Source of the DNA: Acidobacteriota bacterium | GTDB taxonomy: Bacteria; Acidobacteriota; Terriglobia; Terriglobales; Acidobacteriaceae | Direction: 5' to 3' | DNA: 13,099 nt | Assembly (NCBI GenBank): GCA_003223595.1 | Contig: QHVR01000116.1 | Coordinates: 1 to 13,099, forward strand | Part shown: positions 5,761 through 12,783 of the stretch, in pieces | Numbering within the stretch: position 1 is the first letter of the stretch | Layout of the letters: each line of letters begins with the position of its first letter | Notes under the pieces: model-generated | What the model saw: only the letters and a program-made list of their open reading frames with translations | Told to the model about the DNA's origin: nothing | Databases searched by the model: none | Made by a program: the position numbers and the translations under genes

Positions 5761-7872
5761 ATGAGCCCAGACCGTAATCCCACCTCGCAGCGCTCGCCCG
5801 GCCACCTGGAAGAGCAAGAATCCCAGCTTTGGCGTTGGACTCTGCTGTTCATGATCCTGCTGGCGGTGGCGTTAGCAGGCCTCATGTGGGAGCGGCTGGA
5901 AGCCGTCCCCTTTCATCTGCGCGCGATTCCGCTGGGAGTACTGGCGCTGTCGATCCTGTTCGCTGTTTGTGCATTCGGCAGGCGGCGCGAAGTAAGCGAA
6001 TTGAAGGATGCGCTGCGTGGCCTGCAGGAACATGTGGGCGCAGCTCCGTCGGAGGAGCAACTCGACCAGCTCAGCCAGGTCATCATGCGTTCGCAGCGCA
6101 ACTTCAAGGAGTTGATCGACTCCTTCGACGACCTGGCGTGCGCAGTATCTCTGGACGGTACCTTGCGGACAGTCAACAAGCGGGTTGCGGAGCTGACCGG
6201 GCTGAAGTACTCCGAACTAATTGGGCGCAAGGTTTACGATTTTTTGGAAGAACCGGCGCGAGAGGATGCCGAGCGGGAGTTAGGACGATTCCTGGAGAAG
6301 AAACACTGGGCGGGAACGGTCAAAATCCGGCTCAAGAACAGCACGCGCGCATTGTATTTCGAGTGCGTGGTCAACGGCATCATCAAAGGGGATGAACTGG
6401 CGGGAGCGAGCATCCTAGGCCATGACGTCACCGAGCAGCGGGAAAAGGAGCTGCGCTTCACCGAGTTGTTTGAGACGCTGCAGGAAGGCGTGTACTTCAG
6501 CACACCTGAGGGGCAACTGCTGGATGCCAATCCGGCGCTGGTGAGCCTGCTGGGATACCAGGATAAGCGTGAACTGCTGGCGGTTGCGCCGTCGGCCTTG
6601 AACTTCGATCCGGGAGCCCCGGTGCTGGGGCGGGCGGCAGATGATGGCGGTGGTGTGCGCACGCGTGAGATCCGCTTGCGGCGGAAGGATGGGGAACCCG
6701 CGGTGTTTCTCGATTCATCGCGGGCCGTGTGGGACGCCGCCGGGAAAATCATCCGATACCAGGGAACACTGGTCGACATCACGGAAAAGCGCAACATGGA
6801 GTGGGAACTGGCGCAGCAGGAGGAATTCCGGCGCCGGCTGCTGGAGAGCTTCCCTGATCTGATTCTAGTGGTCGATCTGGAGGAGCGCTACACCTTCGTG
6901 AGTTCGCGGGCGAAAGATCTGCTCGGCTACGAATCGAAGGACATGCTGCGGAAAAAAATCAGCGACCTGGAAAATCATTCTCCCGAATTGGCGGCGCTCT
7001 ATCGGGACGTGGTGTCCGGGAAGCAGGTGTTTGGTTCGGCGGAGTACAGCGCTCGCCATCAGAATGGGACCTGGCGAACCATGCGCGCTTCTGCCAGCCA
7101 ATTAGTCGAGGCGGAGGGCAACCCCAACGGTGTAATCATTTCCGTCCGCGACATCACCATTGAACGCAAATTGGAGCAGCAGGTAGTCCAGAGCGAACGC
7201 CTGGCTGCCATGGGAGCAATGATCGGGGGCGTCGCGCACGAATTGAATAATCCCCTTACGGCCATTCTGGGCGTCAGTGAACTGCTGCAGGATGTCGAGA
7301 CCAACGAAACCGCGCGCAAGCAGGTGGCGCTTCTGCAACAGCAGGCGCGACGCGCGGCCGAGATCGTACAGAACCTTACTTACTTCTCGCGCCCGCCCGC
7401 TCCGGGAAAGAGCAAGATCAGCCTCACCGAGGTGGTGGAGCGGACCTTAAACCTGCACGCGTATTCCTTGCGCAAGAACAACATCACGGTGGACTTCCTG
7501 AAAGAAAACGGAATGCCGTACGCCTCGGGCGATCCCCATCAACTGATGCAGGTTTTCTTAAACCTGATCCTGAATGCTGAGCAGGCGATTCGGGAGGCGC
7601 ACGAAAAAGGCACGCTGCGGATTCGTATGGGACGGGGAGAAAACACGGTCTGGGTTAGCTTCCATGACGATGGCGCTGGCATCCCAAAAGAAAACCTGTC
7701 GAGCATTTTTGACCCGTTCTACACGACCAAGCGTCCGGGGCGCGGGACCGGACTGGGCTTGAGCATCTGCAAGTCGGTGATGAAGGAACACAGTGGCAGT
7801 ATCGAGGCGGCCAATGCTCCGGGTGGGGGAGCGGTGTTCACGGTGACTCTGCCGGCGGCGCGAGTGAACTGA
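5761..7872 (+). CDS. Membrane-anchored sensor histidine kinase with three PAS domains
   Basis: This is a 703-aa protein. Two close transmembrane helices (about 24-43 and 54-73) form a hairpin anchor with almost no periplasmic loop, so sensing is probably cytoplasmic or intramembrane. A coiled-coil-like linker (75-112) leads to three PAS-type modules: about 113-226 (DGTLRTVNKRVAELTG), 232-343 (EGQLLDANPALVSLLGY) and 354-470 (ERYTFVSSRAKDLLGY). Each ends in a D(V/I)T linker. The HisKA H-box has phosphoacceptor His493 (VAHELNNPL). The HATPase domain keeps the N box (N601, N605), G1 DDGAG (636-640), the F box (FDPFYTTK, 650-657) and G2 GRGTGLGL (660-667), so catalysis should be intact. There is no receiver domain and no response-regulator gene alongside, making it an orphan kinase. 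Its partner and signal are unknown. AAGG at 5754-5757 is a close-set ribosome site. Confidence 0.93.
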   Translation: MSPDRNPTSQRSPGHLEEQESQLWRWTLLFMILLAVALAGLMWERLEAVPFHLRAIPLGVLALSILFAVCAFGRRREVSELKDALRGLQEHVGAAPSEEQLDQLSQVIMRSQRNFKELIDSFDDLACAVSLDGTLRTVNKRVAELTGLKYSELIGRKVYDFLEEPAREDAERELGRFLEKKHWAGTVKIRLKNSTRALYFECVVNGIIKGDELAGASILGHDVTEQREKELRFTELFETLQEGVYFSTPEGQLLDANPALVSLLGYQDKRELLAVAPSALNFDPGAPVLGRAADDGGGVRTREIRLRRKDGEPAVFLDSSRAVWDAAGKIIRYQGTLVDITEKRNMEWELAQQEEFRRRLLESFPDLILVVDLEERYTFVSSRAKDLLGYESKDMLRKKISDLENHSPELAALYRDVVSGKQVFGSAEYSARHQNGTWRTMRASASQLVEAEGNPNGVIISVRDITIERKLEQQVVQSERLAAMGAMIGGVAHELNNPLTAILGVSELLQDVETNETARKQVALLQQQARRAAEIVQNLTYFSRPPAPGKSKISLTEVVERTLNLHAYSLRKNNITVDFLKENGMPYASGDPHQLMQVFLNLILNAEQAIREAHEKGTLRIRMGRGENTVWVSFHDDGAGIPKENLSSIFDPFYTTKRPGRGTGLGLSICKSVMKEHSGSIEAANAPGGGAVFTVTLPAARVN

Positions 7873-7931
7873 GAACCTGAGTTCAGTAGGGAAAGGCTCT
7901 TACCGGGTCGCGCTCGGCTTCGCCTTCGGTT

Positions 7932-7951
7932 GGACAGCCTAATGGCTATCC
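7932..7951. terminator. Hairpin between the convergent kinase and thiolase genes
   Basis: GGACAGCC (7932-7939) and GGCTATCC (7944-7951) pair with one mismatch around a TAAT loop. A second small hairpin, TGAACT/AGTTCA (7865-7870 and 7880-7885), overlaps the kinase stop. Neither has a T-tract, so termination is only suggested by position. Confidence 0.4.
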
Positions 7952-7963
7952 TTACATCTCCGT

Positions 7964-9157
7964 TTACCGCTCTACCGCCATCGCGACTGCGTTTCCCCCT
8001 CCAAGGCAGAGTGCGGCGATACCGCGCTTCACGTCCCGGCGGATCATCTCGTAGATCAACGTGACCAGCACGCGGGCTCCGCTCGCGCCAATAGGATGGC
8101 CAAGAGCAACTGCGCCCCCATTCACATTCACTTTGTCCATATTCAAACCCAACTCGCGGATCACTCCCAGTGCCTGGACCGAAAACGCCTCGTTGAGTTC
8201 GTAGAGGTCCACATCTTCGTTCTTCCACCCAGTCTTCTGCCATATCTGGCGAACCGCACTCACTGGGGCCATCATGACCCATTTGGGTTCGACACCGCTC
8301 GTAGCTTGCGCCACGATACGGATCATGGGTTTGACGCCCAGTTCTTTGGCGCGCTGAAGGCTGGTCACTACAAAGGCTGCCGCTCCGTCGTTCACTCCCG
8401 GTGCATTTCCCGCCGTGACCGTGCCATCTTTTTTAAATGCGGGCTTCAAAGCGCGCAGGATTTCAATGGTCGTATCTTCGCGCGGGCCTTCGTCTTTGTC
8501 GAAGATCACCGGGGCAGCGCCTTTCTTCTTCGCGGGAATTTCGACCGGCACAATCTGCGCCTTGAAGCGGCACTCTTTGATGGCGGAGACAGCCTTGCGA
8601 TGGGAGTTCACCGCAAACTCGTCTTGCTCTTCGCGGGTGATGCCGTACTTCTCGGCTACGTTCTCGCCGGTGATGCCCATGTGGTAATCGTTGTACACAT
8701 CCCAAAGTCCGTCGTGGACCATGGAGTCGACGATCTGCGCGTTACCGAGGCGATAGCCCTTGCGTGCTTGAGGAAGAAGATAAGGAGCATTCGTCATCGA
8801 TTCCATTCCGCCTGCGACAACGATAGAACTGTTTCCCGTCTGCACCGCTTGCGCGGCGAGTGCGACCGATTTCAATCCTGAGCCGCAAACTTTGTTTATT
8901 GTCATGGCACCTGTCGCGGGAGAGAGTCCACCGAAGATTGCGGCCTGGCGCGCGGGATTTTGGCCGAGTCCGGCGGAGACGACGTTGCCCATGATGCACT
9001 CGTCCACGTGTGCGGGATCGAGGCCGGCGCGTTTCACCGCTTCACGCACCACAATCGCTCCCAGCTGCGGCGCGCTGAAGTCGCCGAGACTGCCCTGGAA
9101 TTTTCCGACTGGGGTACGGCAGCCGGAGAGGATAACTGCATCATCGAAAGTGGGCAT
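7964..9157 (-). CDS. Acetyl-CoA acetyltransferase (biosynthetic-type thiolase)
   Basis: This 397-aa protein has the standard thiolase length. It interconverts two acetyl-CoA with acetoacetyl-CoA plus CoA in the cytoplasm. Family landmarks are complete: nucleophile Cys91 in NKVCGSGLKS, the GGMESMTNAPY loop (116-126), NEAF (322-325), His354 in GHPIGASG, and second catalytic Cys384 in CLGGGNA. The His156-equivalent loop (DGLWDVYNDYHMG, 149-161) resembles short-chain acetoacetyl-CoA thiolases (AtoB/PhaA/ThlA) more than long-chain FadA, but substrate length is inferred. A TAGGAG motif (9167-9172) lies 9 nt before the ATG, and a good promoter sits just upstream. No phaB, hbd, atoDA or HMG-CoA synthase gene is next to it, so the pathway (ketone-body type degradation, PHB or isoprenoid supply) cannot be fixed from here. 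Confidence 0.94.
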   Translation of the reverse strand: MPTFDDAVILSGCRTPVGKFQGSLGDFSAPQLGAIVVREAVKRAGLDPAHVDECIMGNVVSAGLGQNPARQAAIFGGLSPATGAMTINKVCGSGLKSVALAAQAVQTGNSSIVVAGGMESMTNAPYLLPQARKGYRLGNAQIVDSMVHDGLWDVYNDYHMGITGENVAEKYGITREEQDEFAVNSHRKAVSAIKECRFKAQIVPVEIPAKKKGAAPVIFDKDEGPREDTTIEILRALKPAFKKDGTVTAGNAPGVNDGAAAFVVTSLQRAKELGVKPMIRIVAQATSGVEPKWVMMAPVSAVRQIWQKTGWKNEDVDLYELNEAFSVQALGVIRELGLNMDKVNVNGGAVALGHPIGASGARVLVTLIYEMIRRDVKRGIAALCLGGGNAVAMAVER

Positions 9158-9191
9158 AAAATGCGGCTCCTACGCTGATTTCGCTCTTCTC

Positions 9192-9221
9192 ATTATAGAG
9201 GTTGCGGAAAAAGATTGTTGA
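9192..9221 (-). promoter_or_regulatory. Sigma-70-type promoter of the thiolase gene
   Basis: On the minus strand a perfect TATAAT -10 (9192-9197) and a TCAACA -35 (9216-9221) are spaced by 18 nt. The predicted start near 9185 gives a leader of about 28 nt. The -35 overlaps a small inverted repeat, GTTG-N4-CAAC (9217-9228), that could be an operator. Confidence 0.65.
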
Positions 9222-9437
9222 CGACAACTGCGCACGGCCATGTCTCTGCGCCTAACCCGAATGCGTGATGGAATCATGAACGACAGAGATGAATTTGCAC
9301 GCGCGCGATGCAGTACAGGAGACCTCCGAGACCGAATGAGTGTGTTCACAGAAATAATTTGGTTGACTTTCGGCAAAGAAATTCGTGCGCGATGACTTTG
9401 GTGTCACGACTGGCGCGAAGGAACGATCATTTTTTTC
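9222..9437. other. Divergent intergenic stretch with no supported gene
   Basis: This is the rest of the roughly 370-bp region between the thiolase start and the mini-gene. I see no reading frame with coding sense. It contains only a short TGAC-N6-GTCA inverted repeat near 9393-9406 and a TTGACT at 9363 that lacks a matching -10. Confidence 0.5.
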
Positions 9438-9466
9438 TTGACTTCATTTTTCATTAACTCTATACA
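9438..9466 (+). promoter_or_regulatory. Sigma-70-type promoter of the lysine-rich mini-gene
   Basis: TTGACT (9438-9443) and TATACA (9461-9466) are separated by exactly 17 nt in an A/T-rich setting. Transcription should start near 9473. This is the strongest promoter visible in the window. Confidence 0.75.
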
Positions 9467-9531
9467 TCAACTAGTTGCAGTAGAACAGCACTGCAAATTT
9501 TCCATGAAGAATGGAAGGGAGAATAGGAACA

Positions 9532-9573
9532 ATGGCAACCAAGAAAAAGGCAAAGAAGAAAAAGAAACACTAA
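9532..9573 (+). CDS. Putative 13-aa polycationic microprotein MATKKKAKKKKKH
   Basis: ATG at 9532 opens a 13-codon frame ending in TAA at 9571-9573. Eight of 13 residues are Lys, in two runs (KKK and KKKKK) separated by Ala, with a C-terminal His. Mixed AAA and AAG codons break up the A-runs, which fits selection on the peptide more than a plain poly-A tract. AGGA (9525-9528) and GGGAG (9517-9521) lie upstream. The whole frame sits inside a promoter-to-terminator unit with no other gene, so it is either the product of that unit or a chance frame in a purine-rich RNA. The charge would allow binding to nucleic acid or ribosomes, resembling histone-H1-like tails, but that is inference. Confidence 0.45.
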   Translation: MATKKKAKKKKKH

Positions 9574-9595
9574 GTAAGGTGAGTACGAAGTCAAA

Positions 9596-9627
9596 AGGGG
9601 ACGCGAAATGCGTCCCCTAAGTTTTTT
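9596..9627. terminator. Rho-independent terminator of the mini-gene, probably bidirectional
   Basis: A perfect 9-bp stem, AGGGGACGC/GCGTCCCCT (9596-9604 and 9610-9618), with a GAAAT loop is followed by AAG and six T (9622-9627) on the plus strand. On the minus strand the stem is followed by a short T-run (TTT, after the last stem pair), so it may also stop the convergent helicase transcript whose stop codon is at 9709. Confidence 0.85.
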
Positions 9628-9635
9628 GCGTAGGA

Positions 9636-9662
9636 AGTTTCAGGTTTCGAGTTTCAGGTTTC
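9636..9662. repeat. Two tandem copies of a 14-nt unit
   Basis: AGTTTCAGGTTTCG is followed directly by AGTTTCAGGTTTC (13 of 14 nt present, all identical). It lies between the terminator and the 3' end of the helicase gene and may be a remnant of a longer or dispersed simple repeat. Confidence 0.7.
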
Positions 9663-9708
9663 AAAATACCAGCCTCGTCGTCGACACAACCTGGCCCGGT
9701 GACTCAGC

Positions 9709-12675
9709 TCAGTTGGATTGGGAGGCGGGGACTTCGGCGCGGCGCGGAATGCGCTTTTCCTTCTCGGGGCACAAGCTGCGATACGCGCAGAAGTTGCAGT
9801 GTATGCCGGTCTTGGGATCGAAGATGCCGTCCGCAATGCCCTGCGCAGCGGCTTCGACCCGATTGCGCGCGGCGATCAGGTCTGACTCAGAGCGGGTAGT
9901 CACGACCGGCACGTTCTGTTCCATGTTGTGAAACAGCAGCGCCCTGACTTGATATTGCCACTTTTCGCGTGCCGCAATGGCATACAAAGACAACTGCAGG
10001 CTCTGATCCGCGTCTTCCTGATCGCGGCCTTTTCCCGTCTTGTAATCGATGATAGCGACGCTGCCGTCAGGGCGGCGGTCGATGCGATCGATCCGGCCAA
10101 CTACCAGGGTTTCGCCAATCCGGATTTCAAACGACTCTTCCGTATGCAGGACTTGCGTCGCAGGAATAGCTCGGGCTGATGCCAGGAACTCGAGCAATTG
10201 CGCGATCCCCTGCGTTTGATAGAGTTCCTGCTGATAGAGCTCTTGAATTTTGGCGTCCGCAAGATCTTGACGGAACAGATCGATGAGTTCTTCATCCGTT
10301 TTGGGACGGCCCGCCCGGACAGAATCGAAGTATGTCTTGAGCACGCGATGAATGGCGGCACCGAACTGCATCGCGGCCGCAGGTTTCGCAGCTAGACGCC
10401 AGTCGCGATCCAGCTTGAATCGGAGCCCGCAGCGCTCGTAAGTGTCCACAGCAGAAGCGCTCAGGCGCGCGTGCAGACCATCGACCACAGGCATTTCGAG
10501 CCAGAGAGTCGTCTGCGACTCGGCAGGATATAGCGGCGAACTGCCTGCTCGCATGTCGAGCGTGCCCTGCGCGCCGCTGGCGGGAATGGGCCGGAAGCAG
10601 CCCGTCAGACCGGGCTTGGAGCACAGGTCGCGAATATATCCCGGAGGAGTTTTATCGTTCTTTCCGCCTCCCTCCCGCGCGTAGATGCGCAAAGAGTCAC
10701 GGGCACGGGTCATCGCGACGTAAAACAACCGGCGCTCTTCCTGCGCATGCATCGTCTTATCATCGGCCTGGGTCAGAGAGTCAGGATCCCGCAACTCGCG
10801 GGGAAAAGCGACCAGCGTTTCCTTGTAATTCGCGGGAAACGAACTCGAATTGGCGCGGAGAATAAACACATGGGGGAACTCGAGCCCCTTAGCTCCGTGT
10901 ACGGTCATCAGACGTACTGCGTTCTCGCCTTCGCTGGCCTGTAGCGGGATCACGCCTCCGGCTTCTCGGAAGTACTCGAGATACTCCATCAGTTCCTGCA
11001 GTTCGGTCGTCCTGTTGACCTTCTTCTTCTCCCATTCCTGAACGAAGTAGAGCGCAGCGCGAAGAATCGGTGACGAAAGATCAAGCGAAAACTCTCTGAT
11101 GATGATCTGCGCGGCCCGAAGAGCCTTGGCATCGCAGCGGCGGATTTCTTCGCGCGCCGACTGGATGCCCTCGAGCACAGCCGCTCCGCCCTTAACACGA
11201 TCCAGCGCCGAAGAGAGCGGAACGACCTTGCTCTCGCGCCTTTCGCGAGCAATGGCGCGCATCACCTGCCGCAACTGTTCGGCATCCACCTGAAAGCAGG
11301 GCAAAGCGGCGACCCGGAACAGGCTCACGTCATCGCCGGAGTTCACCACAGCGTTAAGGCAGGCGAAGAAGTCACGGGCTTCGGGCGTGTCGGAAACGTC
11401 CATGCTCTCAATGACGAATGGGATATCCGCTTCCGCAAGTTCCAGCACGACATCGTCCCTGTGGAAGTGGGAACGGTACAGAATTCCAAAATCCGACCAC
11501 TTGCACCTGGACTTCCTCTGCAGGTCGCGGATCGTGCTGACGATGTTGGCGCCTTCAGCATCGCGGCTGGTGAGAATGACGGCCTCAACAGGCAGACTCG
11601 CCAGCTTTTGCCCGGCGTTCAATGCCTCTTCCTCGCGAGCCGACTGCAAAGGAAGTCGCTGGTACGCACCGGTCGAGTCTTTAGCGGCCACCGGTGGATT
11701 CTCGTTGATCACTGCGAACGCGGTACGCAGAATCGGGGTCGTCGAGCGACGGTTCTTTTCCAAAACAACAAACCTCGTCGAAGGGAAGCTTCGCTGGAAC
11801 AACTCGAAAGCGGCGCTCGAAGCTCCACGGAAGCGATAAATGCCCTGGTCGGGATCGCCAACTGCGAAAAGATTCGCCTCCGGGCCGGCCAGGCGGCTCA
11901 GGATTTGGATCTGGGCGAAGTTCGCGTCCTGAAATTCATCGGCGAGAATGAACCGCGCGCGGGCGCGAGCTTCGCTGAGAACACGCTCGTCGGTGTGCAG
12001 AATCTCGTGCGCACGCGTAATCATATGGCTGAACGTGCCCAGATTTTCTTCGCGCAGCCAGCGCTCCATCGAGGAGAATACGCGCGCGATTTCGCGGCAG
12101 CGGCCTAAAACTTCCGCGTCCGTCAGGGCATTCTTGCTTTTGGCAACTCGGGGGACGGAGACTTCTCCCCGCGCCAGCCGTTCGACATACTCCTGGTAGT
12201 TTTCGGGAGTGACCAGTTCGTCATGGCAGCGGGCAACGAATTTCAGGAGATCGCTCAGGAACTGGCCGATATTGGCAGCTCGGATGAAATGCTCAAGGTG
12301 AAGATCGCGAATGCGGCGGCGAAGGTAAATCCAGAGATCCTGATCATCAAGAACGCCAAAGTCTTTGCCGCAGCGCTTCAACAGGTCCAGGCAATAGTCA
12401 TGGAATGTGGTGGCGTGGATGGTCTTGCCCGCCAGCAAAGTGCGCACGCGATTTCGCATTTCAGCCGCCGCATTGCGGGTGTAGGTGAGGGCCAGGATTT
12501 CGTCTGGTTGCGCATGACCGTCGCGGACCAAATGTTCGATGCGATGGGTGAGGACGGAGGTCTTGCCGGTGCCCGCTCCGGCAACTACCAGCATAGGGCC
12601 GTGGACATGCTCAATCGCCTGGCGTTGACGCTCGTCGGGAATGAACGGACGGGAACTCGACTTCTGGGACGGCAT
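9709..12675 (-). CDS. UvrD/AddA-like superfamily 1 helicase fused to a Cas4/AddB-like Fe-S PD-(D/E)XK nuclease
   Basis: This 988-aa protein has all SF1A helicase motifs: Q motif (about 15-23), Walker A AGAGTGKT (32-39), Ia LTYTRNAA (63-70), II DEFQD (246-250), III GDPDQGIYRFRG (273-284), IV LEKNRRST (305-312), V TVHGAKGLEF (591-600) and VI EERRLFYVAMTRARD (646-660). The C-terminus (about 735-972) is a nuclease of the PDDEXK_1 type: His776, Asp866 in GRIDRID, the D877-Y-K879 core (IDYKTGK), and Gln894 in QLSLYA. Cys749 plus Cys960, Cys963 and Cys969 form the C...C-x2-C-x5-C pattern of a 4Fe-4S cluster, as in AddB, AdnA/B and Cas4. It should unwind and resect duplex DNA for recombination repair, as AdnAB or AddAB do. 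No partner subunit lies in the window. The start has a weak ribosome site. Family assignment is firm, complex membership is inferred. Confidence 0.93.
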   Translation of the reverse strand: MPSQKSSSRPFIPDERQRQAIEHVHGPMLVVAGAGTGKTSVLTHRIEHLVRDGHAQPDEILALTYTRNAAAEMRNRVRTLLAGKTIHATTFHDYCLDLLKRCGKDFGVLDDQDLWIYLRRRIRDLHLEHFIRAANIGQFLSDLLKFVARCHDELVTPENYQEYVERLARGEVSVPRVAKSKNALTDAEVLGRCREIARVFSSMERWLREENLGTFSHMITRAHEILHTDERVLSEARARARFILADEFQDANFAQIQILSRLAGPEANLFAVGDPDQGIYRFRGASSAAFELFQRSFPSTRFVVLEKNRRSTTPILRTAFAVINENPPVAAKDSTGAYQRLPLQSAREEEALNAGQKLASLPVEAVILTSRDAEGANIVSTIRDLQRKSRCKWSDFGILYRSHFHRDDVVLELAEADIPFVIESMDVSDTPEARDFFACLNAVVNSGDDVSLFRVAALPCFQVDAEQLRQVMRAIARERRESKVVPLSSALDRVKGGAAVLEGIQSAREEIRRCDAKALRAAQIIIREFSLDLSSPILRAALYFVQEWEKKKVNRTTELQELMEYLEYFREAGGVIPLQASEGENAVRLMTVHGAKGLEFPHVFILRANSSSFPANYKETLVAFPRELRDPDSLTQADDKTMHAQEERRLFYVAMTRARDSLRIYAREGGGKNDKTPPGYIRDLCSKPGLTGCFRPIPASGAQGTLDMRAGSSPLYPAESQTTLWLEMPVVDGLHARLSASAVDTYERCGLRFKLDRDWRLAAKPAAAMQFGAAIHRVLKTYFDSVRAGRPKTDEELIDLFRQDLADAKIQELYQQELYQTQGIAQLLEFLASARAIPATQVLHTEESFEIRIGETLVVGRIDRIDRRPDGSVAIIDYKTGKGRDQEDADQSLQLSLYAIAAREKWQYQVRALLFHNMEQNVPVVTTRSESDLIAARNRVEAAAQGIADGIFDPKTGIHCNFCAYRSLCPEKEKRIPRRAEVPASQSN

Positions 12676-12741
12676 TATTGCTCAGGATATCACCTGGGCA
12701 AATGAGGAACGCTGTGCGAAACCGGTCCATGTTGGGACTCG

Positions 12742-12777
12742 TATGTGGGAACAGCCCACGGCGGCTGTCCCCACATA
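12742..12777. repeat. 15-bp hairpin between the VOC and helicase genes
   Basis: TATGTGGGAACAGCC (12742-12756) and GGCTGTCCCCACATA (12763-12777) pair with one mismatch around a 6-nt loop. It starts 6 nt after the VOC stop in the direction of transcription. It would fold strongly in the transcript and may end it, although no T-run follows. Its symmetric shape also fits a dispersed palindromic repeat. Confidence 0.65.
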
Positions 12778-12783
12778 TAGCTT

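Larger units (their letters stand above)
9473..9627 (+). ncRNA. Short transcription unit (about 155 nt) carrying a 13-codon reading frame
   Basis: The predicted RNA runs from the start site near 9473 to the terminator T-run. It opens with a 7-bp hairpin, TTGCAGT/ACTGCAA (9475-9481 and 9490-9496, 8-nt loop), which could protect the 5' end. The middle is purine-rich with a ribosome-site-like GGGAG (9517-9521), and the 3' end is an intrinsic terminator. It may be a small mRNA, a regulatory RNA or both. It matches no RNA family I recognise. I list it as an RNA because the boundaries are clearer than the function. Confidence 0.55.

Noticed and set aside
8096..8881. 261-aa plus-strand frame
   Set aside because: It lies opposite the thiolase, is rich in His/Arg/Cys as shadow frames are, and has no recognisable domain.
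9363..9391. Second TTGACT as a promoter upstream of the mini-gene
   Set aside because: At 17-nt spacing the -10 position reads GTGCGC, which is not promoter-like.
9438..9620. 60-aa highly charged frame on the plus strand
   Set aside because: Its TTG start is the -35 element of the promoter and its stop lies in the terminator stem, so it cannot be translated from that start. The internal ATG at 9504 has no ribosome site.
9709..12675. CRISPR-associated Cas4 locus
   Set aside because: The nuclease domain is Cas4-like, but it is fused to a UvrD-type helicase, and no repeats or other cas genes are present in the window.
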